Notes under the pieces: model-generated
Databases searched by the model: none
Seen by the model: the letters and a program-made list of their open reading frames with translations, nothing else
Told to the model about the DNA's origin: nothing
Made by a program: the position numbers and the translations under genes
DNA from: an uncultured Opitutales bacterium
GTDB lineage: Bacteria; Verrucomicrobiota; Verrucomicrobiia; Opitutales; Intestinicryptomonadaceae
DNA: 14,115 bases
Direction: 5' to 3'
NCBI GenBank assembly: GCA_900552245.1
Contig: URYY01000048.1
Location: 1-14,115 of the forward strand
Shown here: piece by piece, positions 1 through 7,803 of the stretch
Numbering within the stretch: position 1 is the stretch's first letter
Layout of the letters: each line of letters starts with the position of its first letter

Positions 1-2379
1 GGCATGATGGATACAATTTTAAACTTGGGGCTGAATGACGAGACCGTTGAGGGCCTGGCCGCCAAGACTTCAAATCCGCGCTTTGCGTGGGACTGCTACC
101 GCCGCTTTATACAGATGTATGGCGATGTCGTAATGGGAGTTCAGGCGCGCAATGAGGCAGAGCACGACCCCTTCCACGAGGTCATGGAAATTCTGAAGGC
201 GGAGGCCGGCGTAAAGCTAGATACGGAGCTTACTGTCGAAAATTTGCAGGAGCTTGTAAAGCGCTACAAGGCTCTAATTGAAGAGCGCGCGGGCAAGTCT
301 TTCCCGCAGGACGTTTACGAGCAGCTCTGGGGCGCGATAGGCGCGGTGTTTGACTCTTGGATGAATGAGCGCGCCATAATTTATCGCCAGAAGTACAACA
401 TTCCCGCGGAATGGGGCACGGCAGTCAATGTTCAGACAATGGTGTTTGGCAATAAGGGCGATACCTCCGCAACGGGCGTTGCCTTCACGCGCGACCCCGC
501 GACGGGCGAAAACGTGTTCTACGGCGAGTACCTAATAAACGCACAGGGCGAAGACGTCGTAGCGGGTGTTCGCACTCCGCACAAAATCGCGATGCTTTCA
601 AAGGAAATGCCCAAGGCTTACAAAGAGCTTTTGGCTATACGCTCAAAGCTTGAAAAGCACTTCCGCGATATGCAAGACTTTGAGTTTACTATAGAGGAAA
701 ACAAGCTGTATATGCTCCAGACCAGAAACGGCAAGCGCACGGGCATGGCGGCTGTCCGCATAGCAGTGGAAATGAATAAGGAGCGCCTGATGGACGAAAA
801 GACTGCGGTTAAGAAGATTCCCGCAGACTCCATTTCAAGCTTGCTTGTTCCCGTATTTGACCCCGCCGCGATTAAGAAGGTAAAGCCCATCGCAAAGGGT
901 CTAAACGCAGGTCCGGGAGCCGCCTGCGGCAAGATTGTGTTCTCGGCCAGCATGGCGGAGCTCGAAAACTCCAAGGGCGTTAAGACTATTCTTTGCCGAG
1001 AGGAGACCTCTCCGGAAGATTTGCGCGGCATGATTGCCTCTGAGGGCATTTTGACCGCTCGCGGCGGCGTAAGCTCTCACGCTGCCTTGGTTGCCCGCCA
1101 GATGGGCAAGGTTTGCGTATGCGGCGCTTCCGACATACACGTAGATTACGCCCGCCACCTTATGACCGTTGGCGACATCGTTGTTAAGGAGGGCGATTTT
1201 ATATCTATAGACGGCACTACGGGCGAAATCTTCTTGGGCGAAATTCCTACTGCCGACAGCGAAGTTGTTCGCGTTTTAAACGGTAAGATGAAGGCCGAAA
1301 AGAGTTACACATACCAGCTCTTTAACACCGTCATGAAGTGGGCCGACAAGTACCGCAAGCTTGGCATACGCACCAACGCTGATAGCCCCGCGCAGGCGAA
1401 GATGGCTGTCGAATTTGGCGCTGAGGGCATAGGCCTTTGCCGCACCGAGCACATGTTCTTTGAGGGAGATAGAATTGACTCTATGCGCCAGATGATTTTG
1501 GCTCAGGATACAGAGGAGCGCAAAAAGGCTCTCGCAAAGCTCTTGCCCTACCAGCGCAAGGACTTTGAGGGCATATTCCGCGCGATGAAGGGCTTGCCTG
1601 TTACAATCCGCTTGCTCGACCCGCCGCTTCACGAATTCCTGCCGCACGAGAGCGCACAGCGCAATGCTTTGGCTGAGAAGTTGGGCGTTAGCCCCGAATA
1701 CGTGGCCGAGCGCTGCAAGGCTTTGGAAGAGCAAAACCCGATGCTGGGCCACCGCGGCTGCCGCTTGGGCAATAGCTACCCCGAAATTACGGAGATGCAG
1801 GCTCGCGCCATCTTTGAGGCCGCCGCAAACGTAATGAAGGGCAGAAACAAGATTGAGGTAAAGCCCGAAGTTATGGTTCCCTTGGTTGGCTTTGTTCAGG
1901 AGCTCAAGTATCAGGTAGAGCTAATACACAAGGTTGCAGATCAGGTCATGAAGGAAAAGGGCGTGTCGTTTAAGTATCTTGTGGGAACTATGATTGAAAT
2001 CCCGCGCGGAGCTTTGACTGCCGATATGATAGCCGAATACGCCGACTTCTTCTCATTCGGCACAAACGACCTCACTCAAACCGGCCTTGGCATGAGCCGC
2101 GACGACTCCGGCTCATTCTTGGGCAGGTACAAGGAACTCGACATTATCGCTCAGAACCCGTTTGCCTCAATCGATCAGGTCGGCATAGGCCAGCTTGTAA
2201 AGATTGGCGTTGAAAAGGGGCGTTCCGTAAAGCCAAAGATTAAGCTTGGCGTTTGCGGCGAACATGGCGGCGATCCTGAGTCCATCAAGTTCTTTAACGA
2301 TGTTGGCTTAAACTACGTAAGTTGCTCGCCGCCGAGAGTTCCGGTTGCGCGCCTTGCTGCGGCTCAGGCTGCATTGTAA
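1..2379 (+). CDS. ppdK: Pyruvate, phosphate dikinase, 5'-truncated by the window edge
   Basis: Interconverts pyruvate + ATP + phosphate and PEP + AMP + pyrophosphate in the cytoplasm; in anaerobes it serves PPi-linked glycolysis or gluconeogenesis. The frame is open from base 1 (Gly, then Met-Met-Asp-Thr-Ile-Leu), matching the family's conserved MPGMMDTILNLGLND stretch around residue 100, so roughly 95-100 N-terminal residues lie outside the window; the ATG at 4 is internal, not the start. In order come the rest of the ATP-grasp domain (FTRDPATGENVFYGEYL), the phosphohistidine domain with GGVSSHAA (catalytic His codon 1078-1080), and the PEP/pyruvate TIM barrel with FGTNDLTQTGLGMSRDD and the catalytic Cys (codon 2254-2256) in GVCGEHGGDP. 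The distances fit the roughly 880-residue family length. Lys is mostly AAG and Arg mostly CGC, unlike the genes to the right, suggesting high expression. Identification is very secure. Confidence 0.98.
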   Translation, partial: GMMDTILNLGLNDETVEGLAAKTSNPRFAWDCYRRFIQMYGDVVMGVQARNEAEHDPFHEVMEILKAEAGVKLDTELTVENLQELVKRYKALIEERAGKSFPQDVYEQLWGAIGAVFDSWMNERAIIYRQKYNIPAEWGTAVNVQTMVFGNKGDTSATGVAFTRDPATGENVFYGEYLINAQGEDVVAGVRTPHKIAMLSKEMPKAYKELLAIRSKLEKHFRDMQDFEFTIEENKLYMLQTRNGKRTGMAAVRIAVEMNKERLMDEKTAVKKIPADSISSLLVPVFDPAAIKKVKPIAKGLNAGPGAACGKIVFSASMAELENSKGVKTILCREETSPEDLRGMIASEGILTARGGVSSHAALVARQMGKVCVCGASDIHVDYARHLMTVGDIVVKEGDFISIDGTTGEIFLGEIPTADSEVVRVLNGKMKAEKSYTYQLFNTVMKWADKYRKLGIRTNADSPAQAKMAVEFGAEGIGLCRTEHMFFEGDRIDSMRQMILAQDTEERKKALAKLLPYQRKDFEGIFRAMKGLPVTIRLLDPPLHEFLPHESAQRNALAEKLGVSPEYVAERCKALEEQNPMLGHRGCRLGNSYPEITEMQARAIFEAAANVMKGRNKIEVKPEVMVPLVGFVQELKYQVELIHKVADQVMKEKGVSFKYLVGTMIEIPRGALTADMIAEYADFFSFGTNDLTQTGLGMSRDDSGSFLGRYKELDIIAQNPFASIDQVGIGQLVKIGVEKGRSVKPKIKLGVCGEHGGDPESIKFFNDVGLNYVSCSPPRVPVARLAAAQAAL

Positions 2380-2402
2380 GAATTAAATCTATATTAATTT
2401 TA

Positions 2403-2435
2403 AAGTCGGCAGGTCTCGTTCCTGTCGGCTTTTTT
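2403..2435 (+). terminator. Rho-independent terminator of ppdK
   Basis: A 10-bp stem AGTCGGCAGG (2404-2413) and CCTGTCGGCT (2421-2430) with a 7-nt loop and two G-U pairs is followed by a run of T (2430-2435). It starts 24 bases after the ppdK stop codon, so it most likely ends that transcript. Confidence 0.85.
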
Positions 2436-2866
2436 GTGTCTGGCAAGATTTCTCTGGCCTTTGAAAAATGCAGAGTAAGCTGTGGCTTTTTATATTGCTC
2501 TCTCTTTACAGTAGAGGCTACTTGCTCTTTTACTTCAGTTTTACGGCAAGCGATTTTTAGTTTTATACAAGCCAATTAAATTTTAAAGCGCTGTTCCGGC
2601 ATTTTAACTTGCAATTTTGAGAAATTGGTAAACTGGCGGAACTTCTTATTTTTTTATTTATTAGCGCATTACTTTTGCTATCTCAGAGTAAAGCTTGCAC
2701 GTTTCTACTTGGAAAGGGTACTTATTTATAGCCCAAATTTAATTGCTCATAACTTTCAGAGCGGAAAAGCTGAAGCTATGTTTGTGGAAATTTTTAGAAA
2801 GGCAAGGGTTCTTGCACCTGTTCCTAGCTCGACGATAGCCGAATAATTTTTAGAAAAAGCTATTCT
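2436..2866. other. Gene-free interval between convergent ppdK and porin
   Basis: I find no convincing gene here. The longest open frames (for example 2625-2846, 73 codons) lack a family signature or a ribosome binding site and have non-coding composition. Visible structure is limited to an imperfect inverted repeat GTTCCG (2593-2598) / CGGAAC (2637-2642), a small hairpin GCAAG-GGTT-CTTGC near 2803-2816, and two copies of AATTTTTAGAAA (2789-2800 and 2845-2856), a string that recurs upstream of the first PEP-CTERM gene. Confidence 0.5.
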
Positions 2867-2874
2867 TTAGAATA
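2854..2874 (-). terminator. Possible weak terminator of the porin gene
   Basis: Read on the minus strand, TATTCT-AA-AGAATA (2874-2861) forms an AT-only 6-bp hairpin followed by GC and five T (2858-2854). It overlaps the stop codon. The stem is weak, so this is only the best local candidate. Confidence 0.35.
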
Positions 2875-4183
2875 ATATTTGCACTTGGGCTCGCACGCAA
2901 TTTACATCGCCGTGGTCGCTATCTACAACGTTGCGTATGGGAGTGTCGAACCTCGACCATTCGTAACCGGCTTGAAATTTCATGTAGTCGCCGCGTATGT
3001 ACCATGTTATACCTGCATATATAGAGGATGCTTGGTCGAAAAGTACTTTGCTTACGAGGGTAGTGGAGGGGTCTTGGCAGTAGTTTATGCTGTCTTTTAT
3101 GGAAATGCCTCTGCCATTTGAGAAGAGCTGGGAACCTCTAATTACAAAACCGAGCCGTCCGTAATCGCCTATATCGACTATGTATTCGGCCTGAGCGTTA
3201 TAGCCTTGCGGCACCGCTTGCCTGCTACCTTCGTCGCGGCCGTGTTGGACGCTCGCGCAGAGATATTCCGCCCACAGGATAAATTCGTCTTTATACTTAA
3301 ATTCAAAGAATGGGTCTATGCCCATTATAGTTCCGTATATGGTATCGCCGGCTGAATTTTGGGCAACGTTTGCCTTATTGCCGAAACCGGTCTTTACGCC
3401 GATTCTCAAAGTAGAGTCGTCCGTAATGTTCGCGGTGTAGTCGGCGGCAAACCAGAGATTTACGGCGTTTGCGCTCTCCGGGTTCGAATCTTTGCCGGAT
3501 AGGTGGGCGCGCGGAGTTATGGAATTATTTATAGCGTTGGTCACGGCAAAATTGTATTTTAGACCCTTTATTTGTTTCACTTCTCCGTTCCAAAAAACGC
3601 CTACGTAGCGCTGTCCAAAACCAAGCCTGCCGTCTATCCGTTCTGAGTAAGCAAAGTAGCGCGTCGCAAGAGATGTCTCTATGCTAGAAAGCTTGTCGCA
3701 AGGAATTACCTCCTCATAGCCGAATTGCACTTTCTTTATGCCGAATTGCAGTGTTCCCTTCAGAAAATCATAATCGATTTTCTTTGTGATGTAGGCGTCC
3801 AATAGATAGTCTGAATTATTCGTATTTTTTCTGGCAAAATCTATCCTTATATAGCCGCTCAGGGTATCGCTTATTTCGCCTTGCGCGCCCAAGAATATCC
3901 TGCGCAGGTAAAAGCCGTCGAAACTTTCGCTGTAGGAATCCCCCATTTTGCTTTCCATCATATTGTACTGGACTTGCACCATTCCAAATACATTGACTTT
4001 CTGTGCCTCGCCTGAACCTTCTACAACGATTGGCATTTGCTTTTTTATCGAGTCTGCCTCAAGTTGGCTTATGACTTTATCGCTCACCAGCTTTTCAAGA
4101 ATTGCCCTCTCTTGGGCATTCGCGCAAAATAGGCACGCAAAGAGCCCCCACAGGCACAGTGGAACTATCTTTAAAAACCTCAT
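2867..4183 (-). CDS. Outer-membrane porin, phosphate-selective porin O/P type
   Basis: A 438-residue protein predicted to form an outer-membrane beta barrel for uptake of small, possibly anionic, solutes. Residues 1-23 are a Sec signal peptide (basic MRFLK, hydrophobic core, cleavage after ANA). Next is a short helical segment with the pattern LVSDKVISQLEADSIKK, often seen at the mature N terminus of such porins. From about residue 64 the chain is amphipathic beta strands: VFGMVQVQYN, then FDGFYLRRIFLGAQGEI with the YLRR-x-FLG-x-xG-x-I signature of porin O/P-like proteins, then GYIRIDFA. It ends in AQVQILF, a terminal Phe typical of Bam-assembled barrels. The ATG is preceded by GATTAAAG, only a weak ribosome binding site. 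The gene has its own 298-bp upstream gap and looks monocistronic. Substrate cannot be read from the sequence. Confidence 0.88.
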   Translation of the reverse strand: MRFLKIVPLCLWGLFACLFCANAQERAILEKLVSDKVISQLEADSIKKQMPIVVEGSGEAQKVNVFGMVQVQYNMMESKMGDSYSESFDGFYLRRIFLGAQGEISDTLSGYIRIDFARKNTNNSDYLLDAYITKKIDYDFLKGTLQFGIKKVQFGYEEVIPCDKLSSIETSLATRYFAYSERIDGRLGFGQRYVGVFWNGEVKQIKGLKYNFAVTNAINNSITPRAHLSGKDSNPESANAVNLWFAADYTANITDDSTLRIGVKTGFGNKANVAQNSAGDTIYGTIMGIDPFFEFKYKDEFILWAEYLCASVQHGRDEGSRQAVPQGYNAQAEYIVDIGDYGRLGFVIRGSQLFSNGRGISIKDSINYCQDPSTTLVSKVLFDQASSIYAGITWYIRGDYMKFQAGYEWSRFDTPIRNVVDSDHGDVNCVRAQVQILF

Positions 4184-4234
4184 CTTTAATCGAATTAAAA
4201 CGCCCTAGTATCCCTTAATATCGATTTTTTTACA

Positions 4235-4249
4235 AGCCCAAACTGGGCT
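4235..4249. repeat. Inverted repeat in the porin leader
   Basis: AGCCCA (4235-4240) and TGGGCT (4244-4249) flank AAC, about 52 bases upstream of the porin ATG. It could be a 5'-UTR hairpin or an operator. No T-run follows it on the minus strand, so it is not a classical terminator or attenuator. Confidence 0.4.
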
Positions 4250-4276
4250 AGGTAGAGGAAATAAGCCGGAAAATTT

Positions 4277-4291
4277 TACATTTTAAATGTA
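4277..4291. repeat. Palindrome upstream of porin, possible operator
   Basis: A perfect 7-bp palindrome with one central base, TACATTT-T-AAATGTA, lies about 94 bases upstream of the porin start in an AT-rich stretch where the promoter would be expected. Size and symmetry suit a dimeric regulator, but no family consensus is recognised. Confidence 0.35.
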
Positions 4292-4442
4292 TTTTTTTTA
4301 TATGCGCAAAGCTTGAGTTTGTAAGCTCGCTTTCAACTTCACTTGCAAGTAAAAATGGTGCGGCCTTGCAGCGCTTTTTATCCGTACATTTATTTTAAAA
4401 GTAAGCGCATAGTTTTCTCTGGGCTGTCTCGGAAATTAAGCG

Positions 4443-4475
4443 CCGACTTTACACTTTGTAAAATTTAAAGCTCGG
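4443..4475. repeat. Stem-loop just downstream of yicC
   Basis: On the minus strand CCGA(g)CTTTA pairs with TAAAGTCGG around a 14-nt loop (9 bp, one bulged G), starting 7 bases after the yicC stop. An alternative fold is TTTACA/TGTAAA at 4448-4462. No T-tract follows on the minus strand, so it may stabilise the 3' end or be a poor terminator. Confidence 0.35.
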
Positions 4476-4481
4476 ATTTTG

Positions 4482-5354
4482 CTATTCGACATTTTGGACT
4501 TGCTCACGCACACGCTCCAGCTCGTTTTTGAAATCTATTACAAGTTTTGATATTGCAAGCTTGTTTGCCTTGCTGCCTATAGTGTTAATTTCCCTGCCCA
4601 TTTCCTGACAGATAAAGTCTAGCTTCCTGCCGCAATTTTCGGCGGAATTTATGCAATTGCCAAATTGGTCTATGTGGCTTTTAAGGCGTGTAATTTCCTC
4701 GCAAATATCGGCCTTGTCCGCAAAGATAGAGACTTCTTTTAGCACCCTCTCATCGTCCAAGTTAAGCTCTAAATTCAGAGCTTTTAACCTATTTAGTAGC
4801 TGCTCTTTGTATTCTGCAACAGTGCCTTTGGATTCTTGTTCTATGCAAGCTACAAAATTTGCAAGCGTCTGCAGGCGCTTTTCAAAATCGCGCTTCAAAT
4901 TAGCCCCCTCGCTCAGGCGCATTTTGTCGGCGTCTAGCAGGGCTTTTTGCAAATTTTTGTCGAAGTCTTCCCAGAGCTCTTCAAAGTCGGGGAGCACTTC
5001 CGCACCCTCAATTGCCTTGGCTATTGAAATTAGGTCTGAAATTGAGGGCTTAAAGTCCACAGACATTTCCTCACACCTATCCTTCAAACTTTCTAGGGCC
5101 GCTCTCATTTGCTCCGAGTTAGAGAAAACTCCGCCCTTTATAGACTTAAAATTCACCCTTATTGCAACGCTAACTTTGCCGCGCGTGTAAAATTCCTTAA
5201 CCCTCTTTGCCACATTGCGCTCGGCGGCTAGCCAGTCGCGCGGGAGTGTGCAGGATATTTCCAAGCCCTTGCGGTTTACGGAGGATACGTCAATAGAGGC
5301 GTCGAGCAAGTCGTTTGACAATGTCGCCCGGCCAAAACCTGTCATACTTTTCAT
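4482..5354 (-). CDS. yicC: YicC/YloC-family endoribonuclease
   Basis: A 290-residue cytoplasmic protein of the YicC family, reported as endoribonucleases that take part in RNA turnover. The start MKSMTGFGRA is the family hallmark. The C-terminal domain (about residues 205-290) shows ERVLKEVSIFADKADICEEI, then RLKSHIDQFGN, then GRKLDFICQEMGREINTIGSKAN, the most conserved part of the family. Length is normal and the frame is intact. The ATG overlaps the stop codon of the upstream 5'-3' exonuclease as ATGA, so the two are co-transcribed and probably translationally coupled. In many bacteria yicC sits near gmk and rpoZ; here the next gene on the strand is an unrelated porin. Confidence 0.95.
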   Translation of the reverse strand: MKSMTGFGRATLSNDLLDASIDVSSVNRKGLEISCTLPRDWLAAERNVAKRVKEFYTRGKVSVAIRVNFKSIKGGVFSNSEQMRAALESLKDRCEEMSVDFKPSISDLISIAKAIEGAEVLPDFEELWEDFDKNLQKALLDADKMRLSEGANLKRDFEKRLQTLANFVACIEQESKGTVAEYKEQLLNRLKALNLELNLDDERVLKEVSIFADKADICEEITRLKSHIDQFGNCINSAENCGRKLDFICQEMGREINTIGSKANKLAISKLVIDFKNELERVREQVQNVE

Positions 5355-6229
5355 AGATTTATTTGGTACTGGTTTAATGCAAAATTTTTAAGAGTAAGCA
5401 GCGCGCGCTTCATCTCCATAGATTGAAGGAACTTCTGAAGCTCCGCAAAGTCGGGATCAGAAAATTCAAGTTCCCCCAAATCTACGTTTCTATCCAGCGT
5501 TACCAAGTCCAAGTTGCGCCGCAATAGATTTTCGCTATTGGCAACTACCTCGCGGAATTTTTCGGGCTTTATCCAGCTTGCGCGCTTTAGCAAGTTTTCT
5601 ATATTGCCGAAATCCTTAAGCCACTTGGCAGCCGTTTTGGGGCCAACCCCCTGAATCCCGGGTATATTGTCGGCGCTATCGCCGACAAGCGCCAAAAAGT
5701 CGGGAATTTGCTTTGCCGATACTCCAAACTTAAGGCGCACTCCAACCGTGTCGAGCTCGCGCCAGTCGAGGTTCGACTTAAGCGGGGGCAGAAGCTGCTT
5801 TACGCCGGGGCGGATTAGTTGGGCGAAGTCTTTGTCTGAGCTAATCAAAAAAATCTGATTCTCGGCACTCGCAAGCTTTTCGGCGGCACTTGCCAAAATG
5901 TCGTCCGCTTCTACCCCCTCAATACTTTTTACAAAGAAGCCCATAAGCTTGCAAAGCTCGAATATTGCGGGTATTTGCGCTCTGAGCGCCTCGGGCATCT
6001 CGGCGCGGTTTGCCTTGTAGTCGGCATAAGTTTCGCGATGGCGCTGGGAGCCGCCCTTGTCGAAAAATATCGCGGTTTTGTGAGGGGTATCTCGCGAGCA
6101 AAGCTTTATGATTCCGGCAAAGAAGGCGTGTAGAGCCCCTGTCGGAAAGCCGTCGGATCTCGTTAGCTCGGGCATCGCGTAAAAAGACCTGAAGGCCATA
6201 TTGTAACCGTCTATGAGGTAGTAATTCAT
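5351..6229 (-). CDS. Stand-alone 5'-3' exonuclease/flap nuclease (Pol I N-domain-like)
   Basis: A 292-residue metal-dependent nuclease related to the 5'-3' exonuclease domain of DNA polymerase I and to Xni/YpcP-type flap nucleases; expected to remove RNA primers or 5' flaps. Acidic metal-binding residues sit at D7 (LIDGYN), D57 (FFDKGG), E107/D109/D110 (GVEADDI) and D132/D134 (SSDKDF), plus D184/D187 in GDSADNIPG. The helix-hairpin-helix DNA-binding element is GIQGVGPKTAAKWL at about 191-204. No polymerase domain follows: the chain ends at residue 292, so this is not a truncated polA. A TTG at 6247 would add six residues, but the ATG at 6229 gives the usual MNYYLIDGYN start and is preferred. 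Its TGA overlaps the yicC ATG. Confidence 0.93.
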   Translation of the reverse strand: MNYYLIDGYNMAFRSFYAMPELTRSDGFPTGALHAFFAGIIKLCSRDTPHKTAIFFDKGGSQRHRETYADYKANRAEMPEALRAQIPAIFELCKLMGFFVKSIEGVEADDILASAAEKLASAENQIFLISSDKDFAQLIRPGVKQLLPPLKSNLDWRELDTVGVRLKFGVSAKQIPDFLALVGDSADNIPGIQGVGPKTAAKWLKDFGNIENLLKRASWIKPEKFREVVANSENLLRRNLDLVTLDRNVDLGELEFSDPDFAELQKFLQSMEMKRALLTLKNFALNQYQINL

Positions 6230-6285
6230 CGTTTTTATATGTTGCAATTTTCGGCGTTCGGGGCAAATTAAAAAAGCAAAATTTT

Positions 6286-7044
6286 ATGGGAGATTTCGTT
6301 TTTAAAGTATTGGCAAGTTCAAGTTCGGGCAATTGCGCGTTTTTGCGGGCAAACGGCCTAAATATGCTCATAGATGCGGGCATAAGCGCAAGTAAAATAA
6401 GGAAATCTATAGCGGAATTTGGCGTGGATTTGCCGGATATAAACGCTGTCTTTATAACGCACGAGCATTCTGACCACTGTTGCGCTCTAAAAAGCCTTGC
6501 AAAATTCCCTTCTATATCCGTATTTGCAAGCCAGATAAATTACGAGATTATAAGTTACAAGACCCCCGAAGTTAAGAATCTGTCTTGGAAACTTTTTAAG
6601 GGTGGCCAAAGCTTTGCCTACGAGAGCTTGAAAGTTAAGACCTTTGAGTTGCCGCACGATGCAAGCGACACCGTTGCCTACCTTATAGACACCGGTCAAA
6701 AGCGAGTTCTTTGGATGACGGATTTGGGTAAGCCCACACTGCTTGCAAAGCAGGCGGCAAAGCTTGCAAATATACTTGTTTTAGAGAGCAACTACTGCCC
6801 GAAACTCTTGGAGCGCTCCCGCAGGCCCTTGCAGTTAAAGCGGCGCATATCGGGCACGCACGGGCACTTGTCAAACGCAGATGCAATATCTATTTTAAGG
6901 GAGCTTGATCCAAATGTCTTGGAGCGCGTATTTCTCGCGCACATATCAAAGGAGTGCAACGATGTAAATCACATAGCGGAGCTTATTTCCGTGTTGCCCC
7001 CCAGCATTCTTTCCAAAGTGGAAATATTTAACCCTTTCTCATAA
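6286..7044 (+). CDS. MBL-fold metallohydrolase, YycJ/WalJ type
   Basis: A 252-residue cytoplasmic hydrolase with the metallo-beta-lactamase fold. The start LASSSSGNCAFL is the usual first strand-loop of the YycJ/WalJ group. Metal ligands are visible in THEHSDH (H59, H61, D63, H64), H124 (LPHDASDT) and D146 (MTDLGKP); THGHLSN follows near residue 188 and AHISKECN near 222, both features of this group. Relatives are linked to double-stranded-DNA exonuclease activity and, in Firmicutes, to cell-wall control; the true substrate here is unknown. It is transcribed away from the exonuclease gene across a 56-bp gap and precedes the ABC ATPase by 48 bp, so those two may form an operon. Confidence 0.9.
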   Translation: MGDFVFKVLASSSSGNCAFLRANGLNMLIDAGISASKIRKSIAEFGVDLPDINAVFITHEHSDHCCALKSLAKFPSISVFASQINYEIISYKTPEVKNLSWKLFKGGQSFAYESLKVKTFELPHDASDTVAYLIDTGQKRVLWMTDLGKPTLLAKQAAKLANILVLESNYCPKLLERSRRPLQLKRRISGTHGHLSNADAISILRELDPNVLERVFLAHISKECNDVNHIAELISVLPPSILSKVEIFNPFS

Positions 7045-7092
7045 TTTGGAATTTTTCTTGAAAAAAATCAAAAATACTGAGAGCTTGAGCCT

Positions 7093-7803
7093 ATGAGTCA
7101 GGATTTAAAAAGCGTCGAGCCTACAATTTCAATACGCGACCTCCACCATAGTTACGCGGAGGGCGACGGCGTAAAGGAGGTTTTGCACGGCATAAATCTA
7201 GACTTTAACCCCGGCGAGATTGTCATAATAATGGGGCCTTCAGGTTCGGGCAAATCGACTCTTTTAAAGCTCATAGGCGCGCAGCTTACCATACAGCGCG
7301 GTGAAATTCGCATAGATAAAGACAATCTTCATGGCGCAAATCAGGCAATGCTTAGGAAAATTCGCCGAAAGATAGGTTTTATATTTCAAAGCCACCACTT
7401 AATTTCCTCTATAAGCGTAGTTCAGAATGTTCAGCTGCCGCTTGCGTTTGACAAGCGACACACCGGTGAGAGTTCAAAGGCTCTTGCTTTAGAGGTCTTG
7501 GATACGGTTGGTATTTCATCTCAGGCATATAAAAAGCCTGGCCATCTTTCGGGCGGTCAGAAGCAGAGAGTTGCCATAGCCAGAGCCTTGGTGCGCAAGC
7601 CCACTATAGTTCTTGCAGACGAACCGACTGCGTCTTTAGACGAAAAGACGGGCAGGGAAGTTGTGGAAATTATAAGGAATATGTCGAAGGTTCTGGGCGT
7701 TACGGTTGTTTTGGTTACGCACGACAATAGGATTCTAGATATTGCAGACCGCATAGTTTACTTAGTCGACGGAAAGTTAAGAAACGAGAATTTAAAAGCC
7801 TGA
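7093..7803 (+). CDS. ABC transporter ATP-binding protein, DevA/LolD/MacB-like
   Basis: A 236-residue nucleotide-binding subunit with all motifs intact: Walker A GPSGSGKST (48-56), Q-loop Q99 (IFQSHH), signature LSGGQ (152-156), Walker B VLADE (D176, E177), D-loop SLDE and switch His210 (VTHDN). Subgroup wording such as ISVVQNVQLPL and THDNRILDIADRI resembles the DevA branch of the LolD/MacB/FtsE-like ATPases, which work with MacB-type permeases in lipid, lipoprotein or peptide export. No permease or membrane-fusion gene lies beside it, so the partner must be encoded elsewhere. The start MSQDL follows GAGCTTGAGCCT, a weak ribosome binding site. The family is certain, the substrate is not. Confidence 0.95.
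   Translation: MSQDLKSVEPTISIRDLHHSYAEGDGVKEVLHGINLDFNPGEIVIIMGPSGSGKSTLLKLIGAQLTIQRGEIRIDKDNLHGANQAMLRKIRRKIGFIFQSHHLISSISVVQNVQLPLAFDKRHTGESSKALALEVLDTVGISSQAYKKPGHLSGGQKQRVAIARALVRKPTIVLADEPTASLDEKTGREVVEIIRNMSKVLGVTVVLVTHDNRILDIADRIVYLVDGKLRNENLKA

Noticed and set aside
618..1752. Two long minus-strand open frames (143 and 158 codons) inside ppdK
   Set aside because: They lie antisense to a certain ppdK reading frame, have no family signature and arise from its strong codon bias.
2625..2846. 73-codon frame in the ppdK-porin gap
   Set aside because: Phe/Leu/Tyr-rich translation of AT-rich DNA, no ribosome binding site, no family pattern; not supported as a gene.
4651..5190. 179-codon plus-strand frame opposite yicC
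   Set aside because: A Ser/Leu-rich shadow of the secure yicC gene with no start signal or recognisable motif.
5351..6229. Truncated DNA polymerase I (polA pseudogene)
   Set aside because: The frame ends cleanly with a coupled downstream start and the length fits stand-alone 5'-3' exonucleases.
6230..6243. TATAAA close to the exonuclease ATG as a sign of a leaderless transcript
   Set aside because: The hexamer is suggestive, but there is no matching -35 at 16-18 bases and no way to map the start from sequence alone.
6230..6247. TTG start adding six residues to the exonuclease
   Set aside because: The ATG at 6229 gives the conserved MNYYLIDGYN start; the extension has no support.
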